64,000 nucleotides of DNA, taken from NCBI RefSeq assembly GCF_003314995.1, contig NZ_QNRH01000007.1, forward strand, positions 1 to 64,000, in the 5' to 3' direction. The DNA comes from Pseudochrobactrum asaccharolyticum (GTDB lineage: Bacteria > Pseudomonadota > Alphaproteobacteria > Rhizobiales > Rhizobiaceae). Positions 55,578 to 64,000 of the stretch are shown in pieces. The number at the start of each line of letters is the position of its first letter. Position 1 is the stretch's first letter. The notes under the pieces were generated by a model that had not been told where the DNA came from, did no database searches, and saw only the letters and a list, made by a program, of their open reading frames with translations. The position numbers and the translations under genes are program-made.

Positions 55578-57614
55578 ATGCAGAATGATCCGCTTTTGCA
55601 GCCTTACCAGCTGAAACATTTAACCTTGCGTAACCGGATTATCACGACATCCCATGAGCCTGCCTATCCGGAAGACGGCATGCCGAAAGATGCGTATCGG
55701 GCTTATCATGTCGAACGCGCCAAAGCTGGCGTGGCACTGACTATGACGGCAGGCTCGGCAACTGTGTCCCGAGACAGTCCGCCGGTGTTTAATAATGTGC
55801 TCGCTTATAAAGATGAAGTTGTGCCGTGGATGAAGGCCTTGGCTGAAGAATGTCATGAACATGGCGCTGCTGTGATGATCCAGTTGACCCATCTCGGGCG
55901 CCGTACGCGCTGGGATAAAGGGGACTGGTTGACAGCTGTCACCTCGTCACATGAGCGGGAAAGAGCCCATCGGGCATTCCCGAAACGACTTGAAGACTGG
56001 GACATTGAGCGGATTATCAAAGACTTCGGTGATGCGGCTGAACGCATGCAGGCCGCTGGTCTCGATGGTATTGAGCTGCAGGCCTATGGCCATTTGTTAC
56101 AGCAATTCTGGTCACCGGCAACCAATGATCTGACCAATGCCTATGGTGGCTCTCTGGATAACCGGTTGCGCTTTACCTTTGATGTTCTGAGTGAAATCCG
56201 CAAACGCGTCGGACAGGAATTTATTGTCGGGATACGTTATACCGGCGATGAAATGATGGAAGACGGCCACGGAGTGGAGGAGGGAATTGAAATCTCCCGC
56301 CGTCTCAAAGACTGCGGTATGATTGATTTTCTCAATGTGGTACGCGGTCATATTGATACCGATCCGGCGATGACCGACCTTATCCCAATTCAGGGCATGG
56401 CAGGGTCGCCGCATCTGGATTTTGCCGGAGAAATCCGCGCCGCAACGAACTTTCCGACATTCCATGCCGCCAAAATTCCGGATGTGGCAACGGCACGTCA
56501 TGCAATTGCTTCGGGCAAACTGGACATGGTGGGGATGACCCGCGCCCATATGACTGATCCGCATATTGTGCGCAAAATCATCGAGGGCAGAGAAGATGAT
56601 ATCCGTCCATGCGTAGGCGCAAACTATTGTCTCGATCGGATTTATCAGGGCGGTGCGGCCTATTGCATTCATAATCCGGCGACCGGCCGTGAACTGACTA
56701 TGCCGCATATGATCAGTAAAACACAGGATAAGAAGAAAATTGTCATTGTCGGCGCAGGGCCTGCGGGGATGGAAGCGGCACGCGTTGCCGGAGAACGTGG
56801 CCATCAGGTCGTGGTTTTTGAAGCAGCGGATAGTGCAGGCGGGCAAATTCGTCTGACTGCGCAATCACCGCGCCGGCGTGAAATGATCAGTATTATCGAC
56901 TGGCGTATGGCGCAATGTGAGAGGCTGGGTGTCGAATTCCGCTTCAATACATGGGCAGAGCAGGCCGATATTGACGTAGAAAATCCGGATGTGGTGATTA
57001 TCGCCACCGGTGGGTTTCCACATACGGAAATTTTAAACGAAGGTAATGATCTGGTTGTTTCTGCCTGGGATATTCTGTCGGGAGACGCCAAAGCAGGGCA
57101 AAATGTGCTGATTTATGATGATGCAGGCGATCATTCAGCCTTGCAGGCAGCGGAGATGCTGGTCAAAGCCGGTGCCAAGGTCGAAATTATGACGCCGGAT
57201 CGCAGTTTTTCGCCGGAAATCATGGCAATGAACCTTGTACCCTATATGCGTTCGTTACAAAAAGACGGGGTCACTTTTACGGTGACTTATCGTCTGGATA
57301 AGGTTACGCGCAATGGCAATCGCCTGACAGCGCATATTGGCAGTGATTATGGCGGTGTAGATAAGCAGCAGGATCACGATCAGATTGTGGTCAATCACGG
57401 CACAAGGCCACTGGATGATCTCTATTTTGAGCTGAAGCCACAGTCGAAAAATCTTGGCGCGGTGGATTATGATGATCTAATTGCCGGGCGTGTGCAACAA
57501 CTCGCTACCAACGGGCAGGGGAAGTATCAGCTCTTTCGTATTGGTGATGCCGTCGCGGCACGCAATACCCACGCTGCGATCTATGATGCTCTGCGCCTTG
57601 TAAAGGATCTTTGA
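55578..57614 (+). CDS. OYE-type FMN/FAD oxidoreductase (dimethylamine/N-methyl demethylase-like)
   Basis: A 678-residue multidomain flavoprotein: an FMN TIM barrel (about 1-335), then an iron-sulfur region, then an FAD/NAD(P) domain beginning VIVGAGPAGMEAARVAGERGH (about 389). The layout matches 2,4-dienoyl-CoA reductase and trimethylamine dehydrogenase. In the cluster region only Cys345, Cys351 and Cys363 are present; the usual second Cys is Ala348. Related proteins with this CVGAxYCLDRIYxGG pattern are linked to demethylation of dimethylglycine or methylprolines, so a role in methylated-amine or betaine breakdown is plausible. It is controlled by the divergent TetR gene. Confidence 0.8.
   Translation: MQNDPLLQPYQLKHLTLRNRIITTSHEPAYPEDGMPKDAYRAYHVERAKAGVALTMTAGSATVSRDSPPVFNNVLAYKDEVVPWMKALAEECHEHGAAVMIQLTHLGRRTRWDKGDWLTAVTSSHERERAHRAFPKRLEDWDIERIIKDFGDAAERMQAAGLDGIELQAYGHLLQQFWSPATNDLTNAYGGSLDNRLRFTFDVLSEIRKRVGQEFIVGIRYTGDEMMEDGHGVEEGIEISRRLKDCGMIDFLNVVRGHIDTDPAMTDLIPIQGMAGSPHLDFAGEIRAATNFPTFHAAKIPDVATARHAIASGKLDMVGMTRAHMTDPHIVRKIIEGREDDIRPCVGANYCLDRIYQGGAAYCIHNPATGRELTMPHMISKTQDKKKIVIVGAGPAGMEAARVAGERGHQVVVFEAADSAGGQIRLTAQSPRRREMISIIDWRMAQCERLGVEFRFNTWAEQADIDVENPDVVIIATGGFPHTEILNEGNDLVVSAWDILSGDAKAGQNVLIYDDAGDHSALQAAEMLVKAGAKVEIMTPDRSFSPEIMAMNLVPYMRSLQKDGVTFTVTYRLDKVTRNGNRLTAHIGSDYGGVDKQQDHDQIVVNHGTRPLDDLYFELKPQSKNLGAVDYDDLIAGRVQQLATNGQGKYQLFRIGDAVAARNTHAAIYDALRLVKDL
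55928..55943. other. parS-like site with one mismatch
   Basis: GTTGACAGCTGTCACC differs from the two perfect parS sites at a single position. It lies inside the flavoprotein coding sequence, about 1.9 kb from the upstream parS. It may be chance, or a third RepB site. Confidence 0.45.
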
Positions 57615-57623
57615 TATTAAAAA

Positions 57624-57654
57624 CCCCCTGCCCTTCTCAGAGGAGGGCAGGGGG
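57624..57654. terminator. Strong GC-rich terminator, active on both strands
   Basis: CCCCCTGCCCT (57624-57634) and AGGGCAGGGGG (57644-57654) are perfect 11-bp arms around a 9-nt loop. Read leftward, the stem is followed by TTTTTAATAT, so it best fits the leftward transcript from 59504; it can also end the rightward flavoprotein transcript. Confidence 0.85.
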
Positions 57655-57656
57655 GT

Positions 57657-57806
57657 ATAGCATTTCCAGCAAAAGCGGGAATCGCCTCCGCAGGGAAATC
57701 AGTTCGCTGGACTGATTTCTTTTCCTGCTGCGATGCGTCGGATAATGCGTAAAAACAAATAGTTACAGCGGTTCCAACGAGGCAGTCTTAACTGGAACCG
57801 CTGTAA
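57657..57806 (-). repeat. Dispersed mosaic repeat, copy C (multi-module)
   Basis: AGCATTTCCAGCAAAAGCGG starts the element as in copies A and B. It contains two internal hairpins: GAAATCAGT (57695-57703)/ACTGATTTC (57711-57719) and TTACAGCGGTTCCA (57763-57776)/TGGAACCGCTGTAA (57793-57806), with GCGTCGGATAATGCGTAAAA between. This is the longest copy in the window and lies between two convergent genes. Strand is arbitrary. Confidence 0.7.
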
Positions 57807-57815
57807 GTTGAGTGA

Positions 57816-59504
57816 TTAGCTCTTTTGTGCTGCTAAAGCCTGCTCGCGCATCGCGCTGAGACTCATTTTCGGCGTAATCGCTTCCTGATCAATACGGATT
57901 TCAATCAGCGCCGGTTTGCCGGATGCAACAGAACGTTCGAAAGCTGGAAAAAATTCATCTGTGTTTTCAACGACTTCACCATGTAAGCCATAGGCTTGTG
58001 CCAAAGCTGCAAAATCAGGATTGGCAAGCGCAGTACCGGAAACACGACCCGGATAGGTGCGTTCCTGATGCATACGAATGGTTCCATACATGCCGTTATT
58101 CACGACGATGAAGACCACACGGGCATCATATTGCATGGCAGTTGCCAGTTCCTGACCATTCATCATGAAGCAACCGTCACCGGCAAAAGCAATGACAGTA
58201 CGGTCACGATCAGTCAGTTTAGCTGCAATGGCTGCCGGTACACCATAGCCCATAGAGCCGTTGGTGGCGCCGAGCTGCGTGCGGAAGGTTTTATACTGAT
58301 AGAAACGATGCGGCCATGCAGTGTAATTACCGGCACCGGTGGTCATGATTGTGTTCTCAGGCAGATTTGCCCGCATCCACTGCATGATTTCGCCCATCTG
58401 CACATTGCCCGGAATTGGCGCATGTTGCAGATTATCATTGTAATTCTTATTCAGCTCTGCCGTCCAAGAGGCCCATTTATCAGAGCCGATTTTGCCAAGT
58501 GCCCGTAATTGTTTGGCAAAAGCTGCCATTGTCGCATTGATTGGCAGTGTCGGATAATAAACGCGGCCAAGCTCTTCAGCACCGCTATGGACATGGATCA
58601 GTTTCTGATCCGGCACAGGAATATTGACCATTGTATAACCGGCGCTGGTCATTTCACCAATGCGTGCACCGATCACCAGTAACAGGTCGCTGTCTTTAAT
58701 GCTCTGGATGAGTTTCGGATTAGCCGAAGTCCCCAACTCACCGGCATAATTGCTCAAGGCATTGTTAAAGAGGTCCTGACAGCGGAAAGAAGTGGCGACA
58801 GGCAGATTATTGGCTGTACAGAAGGCCTCCATATCGGCGACCGCCTGTTTATCCCAACCACTGCCACCGAGCATGACAACAGGGCGTTCTGCCTGTTTCA
58901 CCAGCTCAGTCAGTTCCTGTAATTGTTCTGCACCGGCTGAAATTTCGATCTTTTTATGCGCTGGTACATCAGAGACACTGGCATGATCTGTCAGCATATC
59001 TTCCGGCAGAGCAACGACAACAGGGCCCGGACGGCCATTCACCGCACGGTGGAATGCCTGTGAAACCAGTTCCGGAATACGGGCAACATCATCAATTTGT
59101 ACAACCCATTTGGCCATCTGGCCAAACATCCGGCGGTAATCGACTTCCTGAAAAGCTTCGCGCTCAACCTGATCGCTGGCAACCTGTCCGATGAACAGGA
59201 TCATCGGTGTCGAATCCTGAAACGCAGTGTGAATGCCGACAGAGGCATTGGTGGCACCCGGGCCACGGGTTACAAAGGCGATCCCTGGCTTGCCGGTTAG
59301 TTTGGCATAGGCCTCAGCCATATAAGTTGCGCCGCCCTCCTGACGGCAGACAATCAGCTCAATATCTTCTTTTGCATCATGCAATGCATCGAGAGCTGCC
59401 AAATAGCTTTCACCTGGCACACAGAACGCTCTTTCCACGCCATTGATGCGCAAAGCATCAATCAGGATCTCTCCGCCCGTCCGGTGATTGTTTTTATGAT
59501 TCAT
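57816..59504 (-). CDS. Acetolactate-synthase-like thiamine-pyrophosphate enzyme
   Basis: A 562-residue TPP-dependent enzyme: N-terminal TPP domain with the catalytic Glu in VCRQEGGATYMAEAYAK, central transhydrogenase-like domain, and C-terminal TPP domain with the GDG cofactor motif AFAGDGCFMMNGQELATAMQ and NNGMYGTIRMHQE. It resembles the IlvB/acetolactate synthase family but no regulatory subunit is adjacent, so it may act on a different 2-oxo acid. A start at 59504 (MNHKNNHRTG) follows GAGG at about 11 nt. It ends at the GC-rich terminator. Confidence 0.82.
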   Translation of the reverse strand: MNHKNNHRTGGEILIDALRINGVERAFCVPGESYLAALDALHDAKEDIELIVCRQEGGATYMAEAYAKLTGKPGIAFVTRGPGATNASVGIHTAFQDSTPMILFIGQVASDQVEREAFQEVDYRRMFGQMAKWVVQIDDVARIPELVSQAFHRAVNGRPGPVVVALPEDMLTDHASVSDVPAHKKIEISAGAEQLQELTELVKQAERPVVMLGGSGWDKQAVADMEAFCTANNLPVATSFRCQDLFNNALSNYAGELGTSANPKLIQSIKDSDLLLVIGARIGEMTSAGYTMVNIPVPDQKLIHVHSGAEELGRVYYPTLPINATMAAFAKQLRALGKIGSDKWASWTAELNKNYNDNLQHAPIPGNVQMGEIMQWMRANLPENTIMTTGAGNYTAWPHRFYQYKTFRTQLGATNGSMGYGVPAAIAAKLTDRDRTVIAFAGDGCFMMNGQELATAMQYDARVVFIVVNNGMYGTIRMHQERTYPGRVSGTALANPDFAALAQAYGLHGEVVENTDEFFPAFERSVASGKPALIEIRIDQEAITPKMSLSAMREQALAAQKS

Positions 59505-59775
59505 AGCCGACATTTCCTCAATAATGTTCGCCTGCAGTGACTGTAACCGCACAGATGTCGCCCCGGCCCCTCCCGGATCATCTTATTTGCAGCTAACTGC
59601 TGTCTTAACCCGTCTCCCAACGGATATAAGATCACAGAAATACAGTTTGAAAATTGAGCTTAGTCAACAAGCAGCAGAATGATTTGTGATGAATACTGAT
59701 CACATTGTGCTGTCAGAGCATCATACGCAGCAAAAGCCGGAACAGAACGGCTGATTTATCGGTTGTTCTCTGTGA

Positions 59776-61023
59776 TTAACGGATTTTGACACGTGCATGC
59801 AGGCGCAATGCCAGAACGGCGGCAAGCAACGAGAACCAGACCTGACCACGGGGAGCAAAGAATGGTGATTCCAGATTGGCATAGAGCATCATGAACACCC
59901 AGATGCGCAGATACATGGTTGCAAGCGCCGGATCGTTGCCGTTCTTCTGTGAGCGGTTATAATCCAGCAATGGTGAAAACAGCATCCAGATTGCAAACAG
60001 AATAACACCGATTGCCCCTGATGAGAGCGCCAGATTGATATAGCCGTTATGGGCATGGCCGGCTCTGGCTGCCCATGTCTCAATATCGTAGCCGCCATTC
60101 ACCAGATTTGACATATTCCAGAATGTATCAAATCCGAAGCCAATCCACGGATGTGCACACAATTGCTCAAACGCAAATTTCCAGATATCCGTTCGTCCGG
60201 TAAAACTCGGGTCGGAAATCGCGCTGTTGACAAAATCATAGAGCGAGGGGTTGAGAACTGTTCCGACCGTCAGGGCAGCCATAAGAACGATGGGAATGAA
60301 AAACGCTAATAATTGCAGCGGTAAAATACGGACAGTGCGAATAAGCTGCGCCACCAGCAATGCGATCAATACCAGTCCGATTGAGGTTTTATTATTGGAA
60401 TAGATCAGAAAGATGGTTGCCAGAATGATATTAATCGCGGGTATCAGAAAATCCTCTTTGCGTAGCAGATAGAGGTTATAAATAATCAGCACGATCATGG
60501 CGGGACCGGCGATGTTTTTATGAGCAAAATGCCCGCGCCACGAGCCTGCATTCACCAGTTCCAGCACTTCTGCCATATTATGAATGGATATTTCCGGCAT
60601 GAAAATCACGCCGAAATAGGAAAAAAGCAGCACAAACAGGCTGAGATATTTGATCATTTTCTGAAAATGCTGCGTGTTTTCAGGCAAAATGACCCAGGCC
60701 ATTGCAGTAACAATGGCTGTTATGCTGAAAATATAGCGGCGAAACGCAATGGCAGAATAATCAGAGGTAAAGACCGTAACGAATTGCCAGCCGAGCAACA
60801 GGATGAGCAGAGGAGAGAGCATTTTCAGCGCGATCTGCCAATTTTTAAGCAAATACAGCCCTGAAGCAGCAAATAATGACAGTGAAACCAGCTGCTGCAG
60901 AATATTGCCTTGTTCCTCAGCCAGCAGGACTGAGGGATCACGTAAGTCGGTGAATGGTCTCACTGTGACCCAAAACAATAGAAAAATCAGAATAAACAGG
61001 AGAGAACGGCCTGTCCGGTTCAC
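59776..61023 (-). CDS. O-antigen ligase/polymerase-like membrane protein
   Basis: A 415-residue protein with about 10-12 membrane helices and a large periplasmic loop (about 300-345) typical of Wzy_C/WaaL-family glycan ligases and exopolysaccharide polymerases. The motif WKFAFEQLCAHPWIGFGFDTFW and GHAHNGYINLALSSGAIGVILF is the family signature; the His in AHNGY is the usual conserved residue. A GTG start at 61023 was chosen because AAAGGAAAATCA precedes it. It stands alone, without other glycan genes nearby. Confidence 0.83.
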   Translation of the reverse strand: MNRTGRSLLFILIFLLFWVTVRPFTDLRDPSVLLAEEQGNILQQLVSLSLFAASGLYLLKNWQIALKMLSPLLILLLGWQFVTVFTSDYSAIAFRRYIFSITAIVTAMAWVILPENTQHFQKMIKYLSLFVLLFSYFGVIFMPEISIHNMAEVLELVNAGSWRGHFAHKNIAGPAMIVLIIYNLYLLRKEDFLIPAINIILATIFLIYSNNKTSIGLVLIALLVAQLIRTVRILPLQLLAFFIPIVLMAALTVGTVLNPSLYDFVNSAISDPSFTGRTDIWKFAFEQLCAHPWIGFGFDTFWNMSNLVNGGYDIETWAARAGHAHNGYINLALSSGAIGVILFAIWMLFSPLLDYNRSQKNGNDPALATMYLRIWVFMMLYANLESPFFAPRGQVWFSLLAAVLALRLHARVKIR

Positions 61024-61233
61024 TGATTTTCCTTTCAGAGTGCTAAGTGATGCACTCAAAGCTTATTTTTGAAGCAGATGTTATTTGTTATGATTATAAA
61101 TAGAATTCTTTAAAATTTTATAATTGGAAAATCGGGTTTGGTTTAATTGCACTGACGCTGTTTTCAGACCTAATTCTTTTATGCAGGAAGCAATCCTTTA
61201 GTTCGCTTCCTGCCGGATTTAATAGCCGCAGAG

Positions 61234-61722
61234 TTAATTAATGGAATTAAGAAAGCTTTCCCAGCTTTCTGACCAATGTTGTCGGCTTTTTTCATCCGTT
61301 GAGCGGATATTGCAGGTTTGAAGGTCACTTTCCGGTACGTCTTTTTTAGTAGCTTCACAGGTCCAGACGTCATCTTTCTCCGGCGTGAAAGGAGAAACAA
61401 AGCTTACAATTTTATCGTCCTTAATGCCGAGCAGAATATCAAAGTCGGATTCTTCATTGTTTAAAGCCCACGAGCATAGCTTGTCGAAATCCGGATGATT
61501 TTCGATAGGTGCATCGCAGGCCGCGATCCCTTCATGATTCAGCTTTTCCAGAAAAACTTTACCGGCTGCCGAGGTGACCACAAGGTCTGCATCCGACAAG
61601 GCGCTGATTGTTTTTACAGCCCATTCCGGTGATGCCGGTTCTTCAGCAGCGGCAACTCCAGCCGCCATGACGCCCGTTGCCAGAATGACAGAGCGGAGAA
61701 TTTGCGTTGATTTTTCAAACAT
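61234..61722 (-). CDS. Exported hypothetical protein
   Basis: A 162-residue protein with a signal peptide (about 1-25, cleavage near AAA-EE). The mature form has four cysteines (AACDAP, LCSW, WTCEAT, TCNIRS), suggesting disulfides. No family is recognised. It lies downstream of another exported protein gene (45 bp gap), likely in one unit. Confidence 0.65.
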   Translation of the reverse strand: MFEKSTQILRSVILATGVMAAGVAAAEEPASPEWAVKTISALSDADLVVTSAAGKVFLEKLNHEGIAACDAPIENHPDFDKLCSWALNNEESDFDILLGIKDDKIVSFVSPFTPEKDDVWTCEATKKDVPESDLQTCNIRSTDEKSRQHWSESWESFLNSIN

Positions 61723-61767
61723 TTATTTGCCTTTTAGCAATATTGTGACTGAAAATGAGTGCTGAAT

Positions 61768-62508
61768 TCAGCATTCAGGGACGCGGCTTTTGCCTTCGAG
61801 CTGGAAACGCCCGTCAGCACCGCGTTTGTACATCGCTTGAAAGCTCTCCGAGCCGCTGTAAGAAACGGTGATGCTCTGGCCTTTGTCTGCGGCAATAATC
61901 TCACCGTCAAAACTGACGGCTTTATCTTCACTGCTGGCATCGGACATATGCAGCGGAATACGGGCGATTTCGACAGGTTCTTTGGCAGTGAGTTCTGTCA
62001 GGATTGCAAATGTACAGGAGCGCCCCTGCCAGGTTCCGCCCGCTTCCGTGTAGAGAACCGGAGCGTCTGCAATCTCTTTGCTCCAGCCCCAGCGACTTGC
62101 GGGATTGCCCATCACACCACTCATACCGACATCGAGCCACTCGCCTTTCAGCGTATACGGATATTGCGGTTCTCCGGCGGAATGCTCCAGATAATGAACA
62201 CTGTTCGTGCCTGAACATGCCTGACTGGTGCAGTCGCTGGCACCGGTGCTGACCAGCGCAACCTGCGTATCGGAGAGGGGGATGAATGCTAAAGGAACAA
62301 AGCTGAAGGTATTTTCGCCGATTTTACGCTTTGCTTCGCTGAACTGGGCATTTGGGAAAGCAACCTCAAACGCGGCCGGTGTGCCGGCCGGTACAACATC
62401 GCGATTTACATCATCCGCATTGAACAGAGATTTCTCTGAGGCCGCCAAGGCGGGCATTGCGGCAAGCAGGGAAAGGCTGCAGGCAAGCGCGATATTGTGA
62501 TATTTCAT
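61768..62508 (-). CDS. Exported hypothetical protein
   Basis: A 246-residue protein with a signal peptide (about 1-22, ending ALA-AS) and four cysteines in the mature form. The start at 62508 (MKYHNIALA) follows GGAG at 9 nt. It contains segments such as WLDVGMSGVMGNPASRWGW. Function unknown. It lies downstream of, and on the same strand as, the sensor kinase gene, 152 bp from it. Confidence 0.65.
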   Translation of the reverse strand: MKYHNIALACSLSLLAAMPALAASEKSLFNADDVNRDVVPAGTPAAFEVAFPNAQFSEAKRKIGENTFSFVPLAFIPLSDTQVALVSTGASDCTSQACSGTNSVHYLEHSAGEPQYPYTLKGEWLDVGMSGVMGNPASRWGWSKEIADAPVLYTEAGGTWQGRSCTFAILTELTAKEPVEIARIPLHMSDASSEDKAVSFDGEIIAADKGQSITVSYSGSESFQAMYKRGADGRFQLEGKSRVPEC

Positions 62509-62659
62509 TAATGTCAGCTCCAAAATTGTTTGGTTTTGATCGTAATTTTATAAACTTCGGATGGAATAAACAGGGTTCACCGCCTAAGCGCAATAAAAAC
62601 ATGTATCGTAAGTTTTGCTTTTAACTGTCAGCCGTCTTTCTTTGTGCCTTAAGCGGCGC

Positions 62660-63985
62660 TCAAGTCCAGCGTAATTCTGCTTCCATGCCTCGTCTGTCAG
62701 TGCGGTTGCGTAAGGTGAAGCTGATGCCCAGCCTTTTGGCCGCTGTTTCTACAATTGTCAGGCCAAGACCGGTGCCGGTCTGGCTTTTATTGCTGCCACG
62801 ATAGAAACGGGTGGTCAGAAGCGGAATTTCCTCTTCTGCAACACCATTGCCGCAATCGCGCACCACAATACCGCTACCATTTTTCAGGCTTTCCCAACGG
62901 ATAGTTTCTTCCGCAGGCGAATAATGCGTAGCATTTTCATAGATATTACGCAGGATCAGGGTCAGACTGTGGCGATCGGTCTGTAAATTATGTTCATACA
63001 GAGACGGATCAATGTGATTATTGATTTTGCGACCGGCGACAGTGTTCTGCGCGATAATTTCCTCAACCAGTTGCCCGAGATTGACCTTTTCCGGTGTAAC
63101 CGGTGAGGCATCAGCATCCAGCTTCGCAAGCGCTAGCAGTTGGCGTACCAGACGTGTGGTACGGTCAACGGAAAGCAGAATTTGCTGCAAAGCACCTTCT
63201 TGTATCGCCGGATCGGTCGTGGCCAGCGCAATTTGTGCCTGTGTTTTCAGACCTGCAAGGGGTGTGCGCAATTCATGGGCGGCAAAAGCAGTCACCTCGC
63301 GCTCATGGCGGCGGGCGGCTTCCACTTTAATAAACAACCCGTTCAGAGCATCCGCAAGCGGTTTGACCTCAGATGGAATATTCTCGGCCTCTAACGGGCG
63401 CATATCATCGGCATCTTTTTGACGGACTTTATCGGCCAGCTCATGCAGCGGCCGCAACCCGCGACCAAGGCTGATCCAGATCAGCAGGCCGAGCAAAGGC
63501 AGAATTAAAATAATTGGTGCAACCAGACCTTTTACCAGATCGCCGACAAGGCGATCGCGCAAGGCCAGACGGTCAGCGACAAGAATCCGCACGCCTTTGG
63601 CCGGATCGACAATCGTATAGACCCGCCATAATTCGCCCTGAACGATTTCATCAGAAAAACCGGTACTATTGCCCGTGATTTTGATATCGGGTGCGCCGGT
63701 TGAACTGCCGACCAGTTCTCCGTCCAGCGACCAGATCTGGCACGATAAATAGCGCTCATAATTGCCGTGTTCATGGGGCAGGCTGATGGCTTTGGTGGTA
63801 TTCATACCGGTGGAAGCATTGCCGAGCAGGGAATGCACCATGCGTGCGGCTTCCTGCAGGCGGGTGTCCAGTACATGTTCAAGCTGGTTGCGGCTGTTGA
63901 AATAAGTCCAGGCAACAGCGCTTGCCCAGATAATGCCTGTGGCGGCAACCAGAATGATAAATAGTCTTTTATGCAGCGAAGTCAT
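62660..63985 (-). CDS. Two-component sensor histidine kinase
   Basis: A 441-residue HisKA kinase. Two membrane helices (about 8-29 and 150-175) flank a periplasmic sensor domain; then HAMP, the H-box FAAHELRTPLAGLKTQAQ with His237, the N-box NIYENATHYSPA and the G boxes DCGNGVAEEE and GTGLGLTIVE. It belongs to the QseC/PmrB/TctE-like group. Its response regulator is not in the window and probably lies just to the right, upstream on the same strand. Confidence 0.9.
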   Translation of the reverse strand: MTSLHKRLFIILVAATGIIWASAVAWTYFNSRNQLEHVLDTRLQEAARMVHSLLGNASTGMNTTKAISLPHEHGNYERYLSCQIWSLDGELVGSSTGAPDIKITGNSTGFSDEIVQGELWRVYTIVDPAKGVRILVADRLALRDRLVGDLVKGLVAPIILILPLLGLLIWISLGRGLRPLHELADKVRQKDADDMRPLEAENIPSEVKPLADALNGLFIKVEAARRHEREVTAFAAHELRTPLAGLKTQAQIALATTDPAIQEGALQQILLSVDRTTRLVRQLLALAKLDADASPVTPEKVNLGQLVEEIIAQNTVAGRKINNHIDPSLYEHNLQTDRHSLTLILRNIYENATHYSPAEETIRWESLKNGSGIVVRDCGNGVAEEEIPLLTTRFYRGSNKSQTGTGLGLTIVETAAKRLGISFTLRNRTDRRGMEAELRWT

Positions 63986-64000
63986 TATGTTACCCGCATC

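Overview
The window looks like part of a secondary replicon (chromid or megaplasmid) of an alphaproteobacterium in the Rhizobiales, most likely the Brucellaceae (Brucella/Ochrobactrum/Pseudochrobactrum type). The evidence is a complete repABC partition-replication cassette with palindromic parS sites, a Brucella Omp2-like porin, a full histidine-utilisation cluster arranged around hutC/hutF, many ATGA-coupled transport operons, and dispersed rhizobial-type mosaic repeats. The GC content looks moderate (roughly half, by eye). I found no tRNA, rRNA, CRISPR array or intact insertion sequence.

Layout. 1-475: non-coding, AC-rich. 476-2416: an ArsR-rhodanese repressor divergent from an MFS transporter. 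2471-10972: a six-gene, translationally coupled oligopeptide ABC import operon ending in a CocE/S15-type hydrolase, divergent from a LysR regulator, with two strong palindromes between them. 11173-12342: porin. 12503-22193: hut regulon, hutF-hutC leftward and hutI-hutH-hutG-hutU-yjiH-like-hutD rightward from a shared promoter with a HutC-type palindrome. 22142-25516: gluconokinase and a thiXZY pyrimidine ABC importer behind a TPP riboswitch. 25626-28065: a class III aminotransferase divergent from a GntR regulator. 28265-33061: an outer-membrane lipoprotein channel plus macA-macB, a tripartite exporter. 33223-36203: small hypothetical proteins, two paralogous exported proteins and ChrA. 36497-38046: a GNAT acetyltransferase overlapping an APH(3')-type phosphotransferase. 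38109-41198: GntR regulator, RhtA-like exporter, lipoprotein. 41304-44208: a run of small enzymes (GNAT, PhzF, GrpB, methyltransferase). 44227-48460: an RND pump with its fusion protein. 48647-49405: a SURF1 homologue. 49522-53998: repC, antisense RNA, repB, repA and parS. 54011-59504: YigZ, TetR regulator, an Old-Yellow-Enzyme-type demethylase-like flavoprotein, and an acetolactate-synthase-like enzyme. 59776-63985: O-antigen-ligase-like protein, two exported hypotheticals and a sensor histidine kinase whose response regulator probably lies beyond the window edge.

How it fits together. repABC maintains the replicon. Most of the rest is nutrient scavenging (peptides, histidine/urocanate, thiamine precursor, amino acids, methylated amines) and export or detoxification (MacAB, RND, ChrA, MFS, RhtA), each with a local regulator. 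Functional calls are by recognition of family motifs in the translated sequence. No database search was possible.
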